NCBI GenBank assembly: GCA_963803735.1
Contig: CAWDNV010000010.1
Location: forward strand, 248,001-312,000
Source: Palsa-189 sp963803735
GTDB lineage: Bacteria > Acidobacteriota > Terriglobia > Acidiferrales > UBA7541
Direction of reading: 5' to 3'
Length of the DNA stretch: 64,000 bases
Shown here: positions 1 through 6,816 of the stretch, piece after piece
How the letters are laid out: each line of letters starts with the position of its first letter
How positions within the stretch are numbered: position 1 is the stretch's first letter
The notes under the pieces: generated by a model
The model's input: only the letters and a program-made list of their open reading frames with translations
Told to the model about the DNA's origin: nothing
Databases searched by the model: none
Translations under genes and position numbers: made by a program

Positions 1-242
1 TATGTTGCCATCGTCGCCTCCAATCCCATTTTCCGCATGTAGGCGGTGCATGACCAGCGGCGCGCGGACGCACCGTGCCTTACCTGGCGATGATGGTTTG
101 GGAACTGCGGGGGTTTGGGCGGAGGGTGTTGGCCGTCGGTGCCGCAGGGCAATACTGGCGAAGACAAAGTAATCGTACCGTTGTTTGCGAATGAGTGTAT
201 GCTCTGGGAGTCTAACCACACACACCTTCCGCCGGACCCGCC
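1..242. other. left-edge stretch without a supported gene
   Basis: No convincing coding sequence is visible here. The frame starting at base 2 stays open for about 57 codons up to a TAA near 172, so the tail of a gene beginning left of the window cannot be excluded. Its translation is Arg/Pro-rich and resembles nothing I recognise. No hairpin with a T-run and no tRNA is seen. Confidence 0.4.
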
Positions 243-524
243 ATGGGCGACGTTCTCTTGTGCGGACAGACTAGGCTCAGGGACCGGAGAAGCTCTCCTT
301 CCGACTCTTTCTCTCAGGTCTCTCTCGCGTTCCACACGAGCAGATCATCGTATCGGGATGCCGTGCTGGAGCCTGATCCAAAGAAACTTGCGCAGCGAAT
401 TGCGACGGCAGAAGCAGCACTGGCGGCTCGCTTGCGGCTGATAGAGGACATGGCGGAACGAATCGCAATTGGACACGCGTTATCGGCCCTGAAGGTCCTA
501 AAGCCGGTTAATGCTAAGGCTTAG
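243..524 (+). CDS. small hypothetical protein with helical C-terminal half
   Basis: A 93-residue frame. The last 50 or so residues, from LEPDPKKLAQRIATAE onward, look like a genuine amphipathic helix pair rich in Ala/Leu/Arg. They resemble short acidobacterial hypotheticals of the type 'DPxKLxQRIAxAxxAI...ALxALRVL', from memory and unverified. The first 40 residues (Ser/Arg-rich) look non-coding, so the true start may lie downstream or the 5' end may be damaged. It sits 48 bp before khpA on the same strand. Function unknown. Confidence 0.4.
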   Translation: MGDVLLCGQTRLRDRRSSPSDSFSQVSLAFHTSRSSYRDAVLEPDPKKLAQRIATAEAALAARLRLIEDMAERIAIGHALSALKVLKPVNAKA

Positions 525-571
525 CCAAATGTTCCGACACCCCTCTTCTTGGAGCCCCGCAAGTAGCTGAG

Positions 572-820
572 ATGAAGGAACTGGTTGAGACGATCGCAAA
601 GGCGCTCGTAGATGAACCCGACCAGGTTCAGGTCCGTGTGATCGAAGGGGAAGAGGTCACCGTACTTCAGTTGCGCGTCCACCCCAGTGATCTCGGGATA
701 GTAATCGGCCGCCAGGGGCGCATGGCCGAGTCCATCCGCATCATCCTGGGCGCGGTAGGCATGAAGTTGCGAAGACGCGTCGTGTTGGAAATCGTCTCCG
801 GTCCGGCACCAGCCCGCTAA
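572..820 (+). CDS. khpA: KH-domain RNA-binding protein KhpA
   Basis: 82 residues, the usual KhpA length, made of a single type II KH domain. The RNA-binding GxxG loop is visible as IGRQGRMAESIR at about residues 48-59. In other bacteria KhpA, usually with KhpB/Jag, binds many small and messenger RNAs and influences cell division and translation. It normally lies next to rpsP/rimM/trmD, but here it stands alone at the edge of a decayed region followed by a PilZ gene, so it may be a relocated or second copy. The start is an ATG with a purine-rich upstream (AGCTGAG). Confidence 0.85.
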   Translation: MKELVETIAKALVDEPDQVQVRVIEGEEVTVLQLRVHPSDLGIVIGRQGRMAESIRIILGAVGMKLRRRVVLEIVSGPAPAR

Positions 821-854
821 TACCCAGCGCTTAAATTACCGTCGCGGTTAAAAC

Positions 855-1166
855 ATGCACCTCGAACACCGTCGCGCATCCCGCTATCTCCTCGGAGGAA
901 CTGTTGAGGTGACTGACGTGGAATCGGAAAAGGAAATCGTAACAGTGGCCCGCAATCTCAGCCTCTTTGGTTGTTTTGTGGCGACGGTCACTCCTTTCGT
1001 TACGGGAACGAAGGTCAGATTGCGAATCACACACCGGGGTGCGATATTCGCAGCCTTTGGTTGTGTGGCCTATGCCTCAGCCGCCGAGGGAATGGGGATT
1101 GCGTTTGGCGAAATTGAAACCAAAGACCGAGCGGTCCTCGACACCTGGCTGGGAGAACAGCCTTGA
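855..1166 (+). CDS. PilZ-domain protein, predicted c-di-GMP receptor
   Basis: 103 residues forming one stand-alone PilZ domain. The N-terminal Arg-rich motif (HRRASRY, residues 5-11) and the NLSLFGCFV motif (about residues 34-42, matching the D/NxSxxG consensus) are the c-di-GMP contact elements of the family. No other output domain is attached, so it would act by partner binding. It follows khpA by 34 bp on the same strand. The identification is firm. Which process it controls (pili, polysaccharide, motility) cannot be told from the context. Confidence 0.8.
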   Translation: MHLEHRRASRYLLGGTVEVTDVESEKEIVTVARNLSLFGCFVATVTPFVTGTKVRLRITHRGAIFAAFGCVAYASAAEGMGIAFGEIETKDRAVLDTWLGEQP

Positions 1167-1289
1167 TGGATGGCACTGGCGATGAGCTCTGAACTGTATA
1201 ATTTTCCGATAGGGAGGTGCGATCATCTCACCGGCTATGAACAGTTGCGCTCAAACTTTGGTAATCCTCGCATCCTGACGGGAGAGTGC

Positions 1290-2024
1290 TCAATGCTCAT
1301 TCCCATGGTCATCGAAGAGACCACGCGAGGTGAGCGCGCGTACGATATCTTCTCGCGCCTGCTGAAGGACCACATTCTGTTTATCGGCACTCCAATTGAT
1401 CGCTTTCAGATCAGTCGCTCGAAATCGAGCGGCTTGCACGGAGGAAAAGAGTTCCGCCTCTTTCTTGCCCATGATTTGTTCCTTGCTGATGTCGTATGCC
1501 CTCTCGAATTCTTTGTTGACGAGCAGGTAGCGGCCTTCGATATCTTTAAGAAAGGTCAGATGCGGGCTGTTGTCCAAGATTGCCTGAAATCGCTCCTGGT
1601 TCCGCCGTAACTCTTCTTCTGCCCGCCTGCGCTTCGTAATATCCTCAGCGCTGCCGGCCAATCGAATAATCTGGCCCTCGGCATCGCGGATCGCAAAGCC
1701 TCGGCCCAAAACCCAGCATGTCGAGCCATCCGGCCGAACTACCCTATATTCGATAGCCTCAACCGGCTCTCCCTTCACCAGCCCTTCTAAGGCTTCCTTA
1801 ACTCGGCCCCGGTCTTCGGGGTGGACGCCCTCTAGAAAAGATGTGGAACGAGCATATAGACTTTCGACGGTTCGTCCCCATATTTGCTCGTAGGCGCGAC
1901 TGATGGAAAAAAACTGACTGAGGTCGGCGTTGGAAAGAGCAATTGCCAGCGGTAGGTGGTCAGCAATCTCGCGGAAGCGCTCATTGGCTTGCAGTTCGAG
2001 ACTCTGTCGCATTATCGCAACCAC
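1290..2024 (-). CDS. PAS-domain sensor protein, C-terminally truncated
   Basis: 244 residues. A first PAS/PAC unit spans about residues 12-135 (RFREIADHLPLAIALSNAD to AGSAEDITKRRRAEEEL). A second PAS begins near residue 142 (RFQAILDNSPHLTFLKDIEG) but degenerates after FRATDLKAI and stops at GLFDDHGNEH. That is just where a family member would continue with 'YAIGGIATDITERK'. No histidine kinase or GGDEF domain follows. This suggests a truncated sensor or a pseudogene remnant of a larger kinase. It lies downstream of a broken PAS-LuxR gene on the same strand, with a TTTCCCG repeat array between them. Confidence 0.6.
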   Translation of the reverse strand: MVAIMRQSLELQANERFREIADHLPLAIALSNADLSQFFSISRAYEQIWGRTVESLYARSTSFLEGVHPEDRGRVKEALEGLVKGEPVEAIEYRVVRPDGSTCWVLGRGFAIRDAEGQIIRLAGSAEDITKRRRAEEELRRNQERFQAILDNSPHLTFLKDIEGRYLLVNKEFERAYDISKEQIMGKKEAELFSSVQAARFRATDLKAINWSADKQNVVLQQAREDIVRALTSRGLFDDHGNEH

Positions 2025-2141
2025 CCCATCGTTTGGTACTGCTGGAATCAGCCTTCGCGGCCTGCTGCCGATTCGGACTGATTCATTAGCTGGTCTTATA
2101 GGTTCGTTATGAATGTGATAACAACTAGGCTAATTCTGTCG

Positions 2142-2183
2142 GGAATTTCCCGAAAGGAATTTCCCGAGTTGACTTTCCCGGCA
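2142..2183. repeat. three TTTCCCG repeats at exact 14-bp spacing
   Basis: TTTCCCG occurs at 2146, 2160 and 2174, each exactly 14 bp after the last. The first two units share the longer core GGAATTTCCCGA, and the first is also a near-perfect palindrome (TCGGGAA-T-TTCCCGA). The array lies in the 160-bp gap between the LuxR-type gene and the truncated PAS gene, upstream of the latter. Phased spacing of this kind suggests binding of an oligomeric regulator, possibly the neighbouring LuxR-type protein. That is inference. Confidence 0.5.
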
Positions 2184-2188
2184 GGTCT

Positions 2189-2761
2189 CTAAAGTTCAAC
2201 GATGTGATTACGTATGGCGTACCGCACGAGGCTGGCAAAAGAGTCCAATTTCAACTTCAGAAAAACCTTTGAACGATAGCACTCCACTGTCTTTACGCTG
2301 ATATTTAACGCGGCGGAAATCTCCTTATTCGATCTCCCGCTCGCAAGGAAGCTAACTATTTCCCGTTCTCGTGGGGAAAGGACCTGCTCTTGGCGCGATC
2401 CGACCTCACGCGCCGCTTCTTTCATTTCATCGAGAATTCGTTGGGGATCGGCTCGGAGGAGACCGCGGTCACCCTGTAGCCGCAGAAGTTGTCGCAATAA
2501 CTTTGTATTAAGGCTCAGTCTTTCGAACAGTCGCTGGTTATGTCCACTAGCCACTTCTCCACTTTGAGTGTAGGAATTAACCTCGACCACAAATGCGCCG
2601 ACCTGTTTAACCCTTTCTCTCGAGTCTCGGATTGGAAACAACGTCGCTGTCCAATGGCCTACATCCGACCTCTTTGGGAGTCTTCCCATGATCACTAAGC
2701 CAGAAATGATCCTCCCAGTGTCGAAGACAGCGTGGAATGTCGGTTCCACTCTCAGTGCCAC
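2189..2761 (-). CDS. LuxR/FixJ-type regulator, surviving 3' part of a broken PAS-LuxR gene
   Basis: 190 residues. The C-terminal LuxR helix-turn-helix is complete (LSPREREIVSFLASGRSNKE then SVKTVECYRSKV, about residues 128-175). The N-terminal 85 residues are the second half of a PAS domain (RVEPTFHAVFDTG...PKRSDVGHWTATLFPIRDS). The PAS first half continues upstream, but in another frame (see 2762-3090). The short product could still be made from the ATG at 2761, but it would lack a complete sensor domain. No cognate kinase is nearby except the truncated PAS gene. Confidence 0.55.
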   Translation of the reverse strand: MALRVEPTFHAVFDTGRIISGLVIMGRLPKRSDVGHWTATLFPIRDSRERVKQVGAFVVEVNSYTQSGEVASGHNQRLFERLSLNTKLLRQLLRLQGDRGLLRADPQRILDEMKEAAREVGSRQEQVLSPREREIVSFLASGRSNKEISAALNISVKTVECYRSKVFLKLKLDSFASLVRYAIRNHIVEL

Positions 2762-3090
2762 CTCGCCAGCAATTTCGCGGACATGTTCACCGATTATGAT
2801 CTTGGGCGGGAATACGATTCATTGCGGCGAGGGCTTCATTAGCGAACTGGAAGCGAAACCTTCGGTCGAAAATGGCAAAACCGATATTAGATCCAAGCAG
2901 GCTTTTGAGCACCTGTCCTGGGAAATTAGGCGCTCGGATAGCGTCGAACTTACGCTGTCTAGCGATTGGACCACCGTGCTTTTTGTGGAGATTTGTCGAT
3001 CCGATTAAGGATCGCCTGCTGGGACAGTTGAGCTTTATATATCGCCTCGCTGAGTGATGTCAATATGATAAAGAGCGTTTCTATATGTAC
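2762..3090 (-). pseudogene. frame-broken 5' part of the PAS-LuxR gene
   Basis: Reading the minus strand, three frames join into one plausible protein. EAIYKAQLSQQAILNRID...ARWSN runs in one frame to a TAG at 2961. RQRKFDAIRAPNFPGQVLKSL and IGFAIFDRRFRFQFANEA run in the next frame to about 2806. KIIIGEHVREIAGEVALRVEP then continues into the 2189-2761 gene. Each switch is explained by one extra base, near 2961 and in the C-run around 2804-2810. Either the gene is a pseudogene or the assembly carries two single-base errors. A TTGACA-type promoter lies at 3034-3063. Confidence 0.5.
3034..3063 (-). promoter_or_regulatory. sigma70-like promoter upstream of the broken LuxR gene
   Basis: On the minus strand a perfect -35 TTGACA (3063-3058) is followed by an 18-bp spacer and TATAAA (3039-3034). 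A TATATA at 16 bp is an alternative. It would drive the PAS-LuxR remnant. Part of the putative N-terminal coding sequence lies upstream of the predicted start site, so the original start codon is uncertain. Confidence 0.4.
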
Positions 3091-3122
3091 GGTAGCGTAT
3101 ATAGGGCTGTACGCTCTTTTTC
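3070..3122 (+). terminator. nested long hairpin with T-run
   Basis: AAAGAGCGT (3070-3078) pairs perfectly with ACGCTCTTT (3111-3119). Inside it, CTATAT (3081-3086) pairs with ATATAG (3099-3104). On the plus strand the outer stem runs into five T residues (3117-3121), as in an intrinsic terminator. No plus-strand gene ends just before it, so a small structured RNA or a bidirectional element upstream of the LuxR remnant is equally possible. Confidence 0.45.
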
Positions 3123-3266
3123 CATTTTGGAATTTGTTGCCTAGCCCATTTGATGGCATTCGAAACTGAAGCCCTGTCCCAATTTGACCCCCAACAACGT
3201 AGCGAAAAGTTGACTCGCCAGATGGACAGACATAGAATCCGCTCATCCCCCGAGAACGAGATCCTC

Positions 3267-3683
3267 ATGAAACGACTCCTTGATCGCATCCCTTCGCGCA
3301 AACTCATCTATGCAGGTCTGATGTTTGCCGCATCCGCCATTGCCGGAACTGCGTCGGCGGCTGCAGTCGCTGACGATGCCGCCGTGCAGCAAGCCGATCA
3401 TGCTCTAGTCGCCGCATTAGGCAAAGGCGACAAAGCAGCGGCGGAAAAGATGTTCGATACTCAATTGATGTGGACCAATTCAGCGGGTGACACGTTCGGC
3501 CGGGCGAGAGTGGTGGCCGCGCTGCCAAAGCCGATGCTAGGCGACGAGAGCGTAGCGAAGCTTAGCGAAAAGGGGTACGGACCCGATCTAGCCGCCGTCC
3601 AGGTCGCGAATGGCAAAATGCACGTCCTGCGGATCTGGGCCAAGCGCCCGGGGCGAAGCGCCATTGCCGGATGCGCTACGTGA
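3267..3683 (+). pseudogene. DUF4440/SnoaL-like secreted protein, 3'-truncated
   Basis: Starting at ATG 3267 the product has a signal-like N-terminus (residues 8-28, KLIYAGLMFAASAIAGTASA). An alpha+beta stretch of DUF4440/nuclear-transport-factor-2-like type follows (DDAAVQQADHALVAALGKGD, MFDTQLMWTNSAGDTFGRA). The family's final strand appears to begin (HVLRIWAKRPG), but the frame then runs into the complement of the neighbouring fragment and ends as RSAIAGCAT. The C-terminal end is therefore missing. The breakpoint is near 3645-3655. Confidence 0.5.
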
Positions 3684-3856
3684 GCTTCGATGTCATAGTT
3701 GGCCTCATTCAGCGCCTGCCAGATTCCATTCAGGTCGGGCTTGCCGTATGGTGTTCGTGGCGTAGTGTTGGTGGCCGTCTGAGCCGCGGACGAGTCAGGA
3801 AGCGTTAACCCTAGGACCACGACCGCCGCGGCGGTCAGGAAGGCTTTGGTTCCCAT
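3645..3856 (-). pseudogene. N-terminal fragment of a secreted 'GKPDLNGIW' family protein
   Basis: From ATG 3856 the minus strand encodes a signal peptide (MGTKAFLTAAAVVVLGLTL, cleavage after SSAAQ). It continues as PRTPYGKPDLNGIWQALNEA and VAHPAMALRPG, then loses similarity to the family where it meets the plus-strand DUF4440 fragment. The GKPDLNGIW start is shared with three complete paralogues in this window (12524, 23326 and 48028). The two fragments are joined tail to tail, the signature of a deletion or recombination joint. Confidence 0.5.
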
Positions 3857-4134
3857 GCGAAGGAACCTCCTAGGTGCTGCTGAAGTATACATCCAGTGCT
3901 GTCCGTTCGAGCCCTACGAGCGCAATTTTCTCGCGCTGTCAGCTTTCCCGCTAGAAGAGAGCCAGGAGACCCGATGGGCGATCCGTCCGGCCCACACGTC
4001 ACCGGCATCACGGGCGCTGCGCTGTAGGCTTTCAATCGCGAAGCTTTTTCATCAACCCCAGTTACGGCGGCGGGCTTGTGTGTGCAATGAAAAGTGTAGT
4101 GAAAACTGTAGTAAGTCGGCGCCTATCGGAGAGA

Positions 4135-4207
4135 ATCAGGGCCGATCACGCCTTGCGGCCAGATCGCTCCAAAGCCGCACATTTGATAGACGCTTATCGG
4201 CCCTGAT
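4135..4207. repeat. perfect 12-bp inverted repeat, 49-nt spacer
   Basis: ATCAGGGCCGAT at 4135-4146 and ATCGGCCCTGAT at 4196-4207 are exact reverse complements. The pair sits about 25 bp before the tRNA-like fragment, at the boundary between the decayed left end and the compact housekeeping region. It could be arm-type recombination sites of a lost integrative element or a transcribed stem-loop. There is no T-run. Confidence 0.5.
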
Positions 4208-4231
4208 AGATTGTGAGACAATTCGCCCGGT

Positions 4232-4281
4232 ACAGGTTTACACCCATAAGGTCCAGCGTTCAAATCGCTGACCGCCCACCA
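4232..4281 (+). other. 3' half of a tRNA-Val(UAC)-like gene, probable att-site remnant
   Basis: Bases 4254-4270 form a perfect T arm: five-base-pair stem CAGCG/CGCTG with the 7-nt loop TTCAAAT. They are followed by a 7-nt acceptor strand ACCGCCC (4271-4277), discriminator A and an encoded CCA (4279-4281). Upstream, TTTACAC, CCATA and AGGTC fit an anticodon loop with UAC, a 3' anticodon stem and a variable loop. No matching 5' GGGCGGT acceptor strand, D arm or 5' anticodon stem exists, so this is not a complete tRNA. Such 3' halves are what tRNA-targeting integrases leave at one end of an island. Confidence 0.5.
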
Positions 4282-4330
4282 CAGACCTTTCACAGGCTTA
4301 CAGCCCATTCCATCATTACGCCTTAGTGAG

Positions 4331-4360
4331 GTGCCACATGATTCCGACATTCGATATAAT
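4331..4360 (+). promoter_or_regulatory. possible promoter of the TauD-family gene
   Basis: A perfect -10 TATAAT lies at 4355-4360. The best -35 match is GTGCCA at 4331-4336, with an 18-bp spacer and 4 of 6 bases. The start ATG 4384 follows with GAGGA at 4371-4375, spaced 8 bases from it. Confidence 0.4.
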
Positions 4361-4383
4361 TGCGTTCGCAGAGGATTCCTTCG

Positions 4384-5265
4384 ATGCATATGACACCAAT
4401 CGAAACTGGGAAAACGGGGATTGCCGTCGGGCCCACCGGCGGTGCGCTGGGCGCTGAAATTCGCAACGTGGATCTGCGAAGGATCGACGATGGCGATTTC
4501 GCCGTGATTTGCGGAGCCTGGCACGATCATCTGGTGTTGATCTTTCGCGGCCAAAACCTGAGCGACGAGGATCTGATTGTGTTCAGCAGGAGATTTGGCG
4601 AGCTGGATTGGGCACCTGTGCAGGAATCTGGACGGCGCTTTGTCGAAGGGCATCCCGAAATTTACGTCGTGTCGAACGTCATGGAAAACGGCGTGCCCAT
4701 TGGGAGCTTGGGCGCGGGCGAAGCGACTTGGCATACGGACATGTCCTATCTGGAGGTGCCCCCCAAAGCAAGCATGCTTTATGCGCTGGAGGTGCCCGCG
4801 TCTGGCGGCGACACGTACTTCAACAATATGTATGCGGCTTATGAATCGCTGCCGCAGGAACTGAGGCGGCGGATTGAAGGCTTAAAGTTGAAGCACGACG
4901 GCACGTACAACAGCGGCGGCTATGTGCGGCAGGGAGTCGCGGCAGTGGACGATCCGATGACCTCTCCCGGTACTTCTCATCCGCTTGTATGTACTCATCC
5001 CGATACGCAGCGACGCGCCCTCTATCTCGGCAGGCGGCGCAATGCCTACATCGGCGGGTTATCGCTTGCGGAATCGGAATCGTTGCTCGATCAACTGTGG
5101 TCGTACGCTACGCGCCCGGAACTTGCGTGGGGACACAAGTGGCGCTCCGGCGACCTGGTTTTATGGGATAACCGCTGCACCATGCACCGTCGCGACTCGT
5201 TTGATTCCGGTTCGCGGCGGGTGATGCACCGGACGCAAATCCGCGACGAAGCCGCACCGAGATAA
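4384..5265 (+). CDS. TauD/TfdA-family Fe(II)/2-oxoglutarate dioxygenase
   Basis: 293 residues, the family's usual length. The Fe(II)-binding HxD is WHTDMS at about residues 112-117. The distal His is in TMHRRDSF, and the 2-oxoglutarate-binding Arg is in RRVMHRTQI near the C-terminus. The family hydroxylates small organic substrates such as taurine, alkylsulfates, chlorophenoxyacetates or side chains in secondary metabolism, and the substrate cannot be read from sequence. I start it at ATG 4384 because GAGGA is correctly spaced there. A frame extending to 4360 would begin inside the -10 element. It is the first intact gene to the right of the tRNA scar, and no partner gene is adjacent. Confidence 0.85.
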   Translation: MHMTPIETGKTGIAVGPTGGALGAEIRNVDLRRIDDGDFAVICGAWHDHLVLIFRGQNLSDEDLIVFSRRFGELDWAPVQESGRRFVEGHPEIYVVSNVMENGVPIGSLGAGEATWHTDMSYLEVPPKASMLYALEVPASGGDTYFNNMYAAYESLPQELRRRIEGLKLKHDGTYNSGGYVRQGVAAVDDPMTSPGTSHPLVCTHPDTQRRALYLGRRRNAYIGGLSLAESESLLDQLWSYATRPELAWGHKWRSGDLVLWDNRCTMHRRDSFDSGSRRVMHRTQIRDEAAPR

Positions 5266-5271
5266 ATTCCC

Positions 5272-5293
5272 GCAGCAGGCGGTCGTCTGCTGC
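5272..5293. terminator. weak hairpin between convergent genes
   Basis: GCAGCAG (5272-5278) pairs with CTGCTGC (5287-5293) around an 8-nt loop, between the dioxygenase stop and the convergent TPR gene. It has no T-run on either strand, so it is only a weak terminator candidate. Confidence 0.3.
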
Positions 5294-5384
5294 CTAAAAG
5301 CTACCGAGCGATTCCGCGAAGATTTTGTCTGGCGAGCCCGATTAAGCCTATCAGGGAGTTATTTGGGCCTGCGCTAACCCAGGC

Positions 5385-6587
5385 TCAGTGGCTTTCCGCG
5401 GCAGTGCCGGAAGTTTCGATCTGGTCCAAGCTTTTTTTCATTTCCACTGCGTAAGGCCCTTTCGGCCACTGCTTCAAATAAGTGCGCATTTGCGCCGCCG
5501 CGTTCGGATAGTCGTGTTTCAGCAAGAAAATCTGGGCAAGCAATGGGTACACCTGCTGCAGATTTTCGTGCGGCCCCTTTTCCACCTCTTTAGCGCTTTT
5601 CTCCGCCTCATCCAGGCGACTTAGCTTGAAATTGCCTGCTGCCTGCAAGTAGTTAGCGAGCGGAATCGCGGGATCCAAATCGAGAGCCTTGCCCGCTGTC
5701 GCGACGCAATCTTCGTACTCCTGATTGCGAAGTTGCAGGGTGGCAAGATTCATGTAGGGCGGCAGGTATTTGGGATCGACGGCAATTGCCTTTATGAATG
5801 CCAGGCGCGCCTTTTCTGTGTCGTGAGAGGAAGCGTAAACGCCGCCCAATGCATTCCAGGCAGCTGCATAGTTGTCATATTCCGCGACGGCTTTTTCGAG
5901 GTGCTCGGTCGCGGGCTTCAGTTTGTTGTCCTGGGCATCCTTATCGCCCTTTTCGAACTCCTTGCGCGCATTGTTTGGGACGAGCATCGAGGTGACACTG
6001 ATTGCGGAGCCTTGTACTCCGGCAATACGGACCAAGCGTATCGTGCCGGCATCCATGGTCGTCAGTTCAGGAGGACCGGTGAGAAGATGGCTGGCCGGTT
6101 GATAGCCATCGACTACCGCACGGATTTCGCAGCCCGTCAAGTCGCCGCCAATACCACCCCGACCACGGGAGCCTGGAAAATTCGTGCCGCCCGCCATTCC
6201 AATCGGTGTGTCGTCGGCCGCGCCGAGATTCGCATTGCTTTGCGGGCCGGCCCCGAAGGTGAACTGAAAATAGCCCTTCAAGTCCGTCTGAATCACCTGC
6301 AACACGCTCACGCCACAATCAAGTTGCACAGAAACGGGCTCCGGGGCAGGCTGGCCGGTATCCGCTAGGAGCACCCGTCCATTCACATAAAGCGGCGTTT
6401 GCACCTGAGACTGCGACGAGTTGGGGCCGATCGGTTGGTTCGATACATTCGGAGCGGCCCCTCCAGATGGAGCCGAGGGCCGAGACCCCCCTTGAGAGCC
6501 TCCTCTCTGGCCCCAACTGGGCAGAACGGCCAGAACCAGAAAGAGAAGCAATGCCGCGATACAAGGGCAGGGAAAGTATCGTTTCAT
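5385..6587 (-). CDS. secreted TPR protein with N-terminal beta-sandwich region
   Basis: About 400 residues from the ATG that begins MKRYFPCPC. The signal peptide is residues 1-26 (hydrophobic IAALLLFLVLAVLPSWG). A Gly/Ser/Pro-rich linker follows, then a carboxypeptidase-regulatory-like beta region (YVNGRVLLADTGQPAPEPVS, YFQFTFG). At least four TPR units come after it, from about residue 225 to 385 (AAWNALGGVYASSHDTEKAR, PPYMNLATLQLRNQEYEDCV). It likely acts as a periplasmic or outer-membrane-side scaffold, and no catalytic motif is seen. A longer frame to 6725 starts with TTG and lacks a signal peptide, so I reject it. It is monocistronic, divergent from the MFS gene. Confidence 0.75.
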   Translation of the reverse strand: MKRYFPCPCIAALLLFLVLAVLPSWGQRGGSQGGSRPSAPSGGAAPNVSNQPIGPNSSQSQVQTPLYVNGRVLLADTGQPAPEPVSVQLDCGVSVLQVIQTDLKGYFQFTFGAGPQSNANLGAADDTPIGMAGGTNFPGSRGRGGIGGDLTGCEIRAVVDGYQPASHLLTGPPELTTMDAGTIRLVRIAGVQGSAISVTSMLVPNNARKEFEKGDKDAQDNKLKPATEHLEKAVAEYDNYAAAWNALGGVYASSHDTEKARLAFIKAIAVDPKYLPPYMNLATLQLRNQEYEDCVATAGKALDLDPAIPLANYLQAAGNFKLSRLDEAEKSAKEVEKGPHENLQQVYPLLAQIFLLKHDYPNAAAQMRTYLKQWPKGPYAVEMKKSLDQIETSGTAAESH

Positions 6588-6816
6588 AAGTCGCCTCACC
6601 GGAAGGACTTCGATTAAAGGATACGCTCGCGCGTAATCATTAGATAGGCAATTTTGCCCAAACGGATAGCCAAAATTCTTGAGCGCTGGAGTAGAAGATC
6701 TCCAGGCAGGCGGCGCACAATGCAAGCTTGCTTGCGCTCACGACAGACAATTAGACTCGGAGAAGGGAAGTCGGAGCAATTTTTACCAGCGATCGCCGTG
6801 AGACCGGATTCGAATC

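Noticed and set aside
1170..1610. 146-codon plus-strand frame opposite the truncated PAS gene
   Set aside because: It is antisense to the PAS coding sequence, with no recognisable domain.
4205..4281. A complete functional tRNA gene
   Set aside because: No 5' acceptor strand complementary to ACCGCCC and no D arm. Only two of five anticodon-stem pairs form, so only a 3' fragment is supported.
4123..4734. 203-codon minus-strand frame over the tRNA-like fragment and the dioxygenase start
   Set aside because: It covers the TauD-family N-terminus. A WWAVSDLNAG-type peptide here is a typical mistranslation across tRNA sequence.
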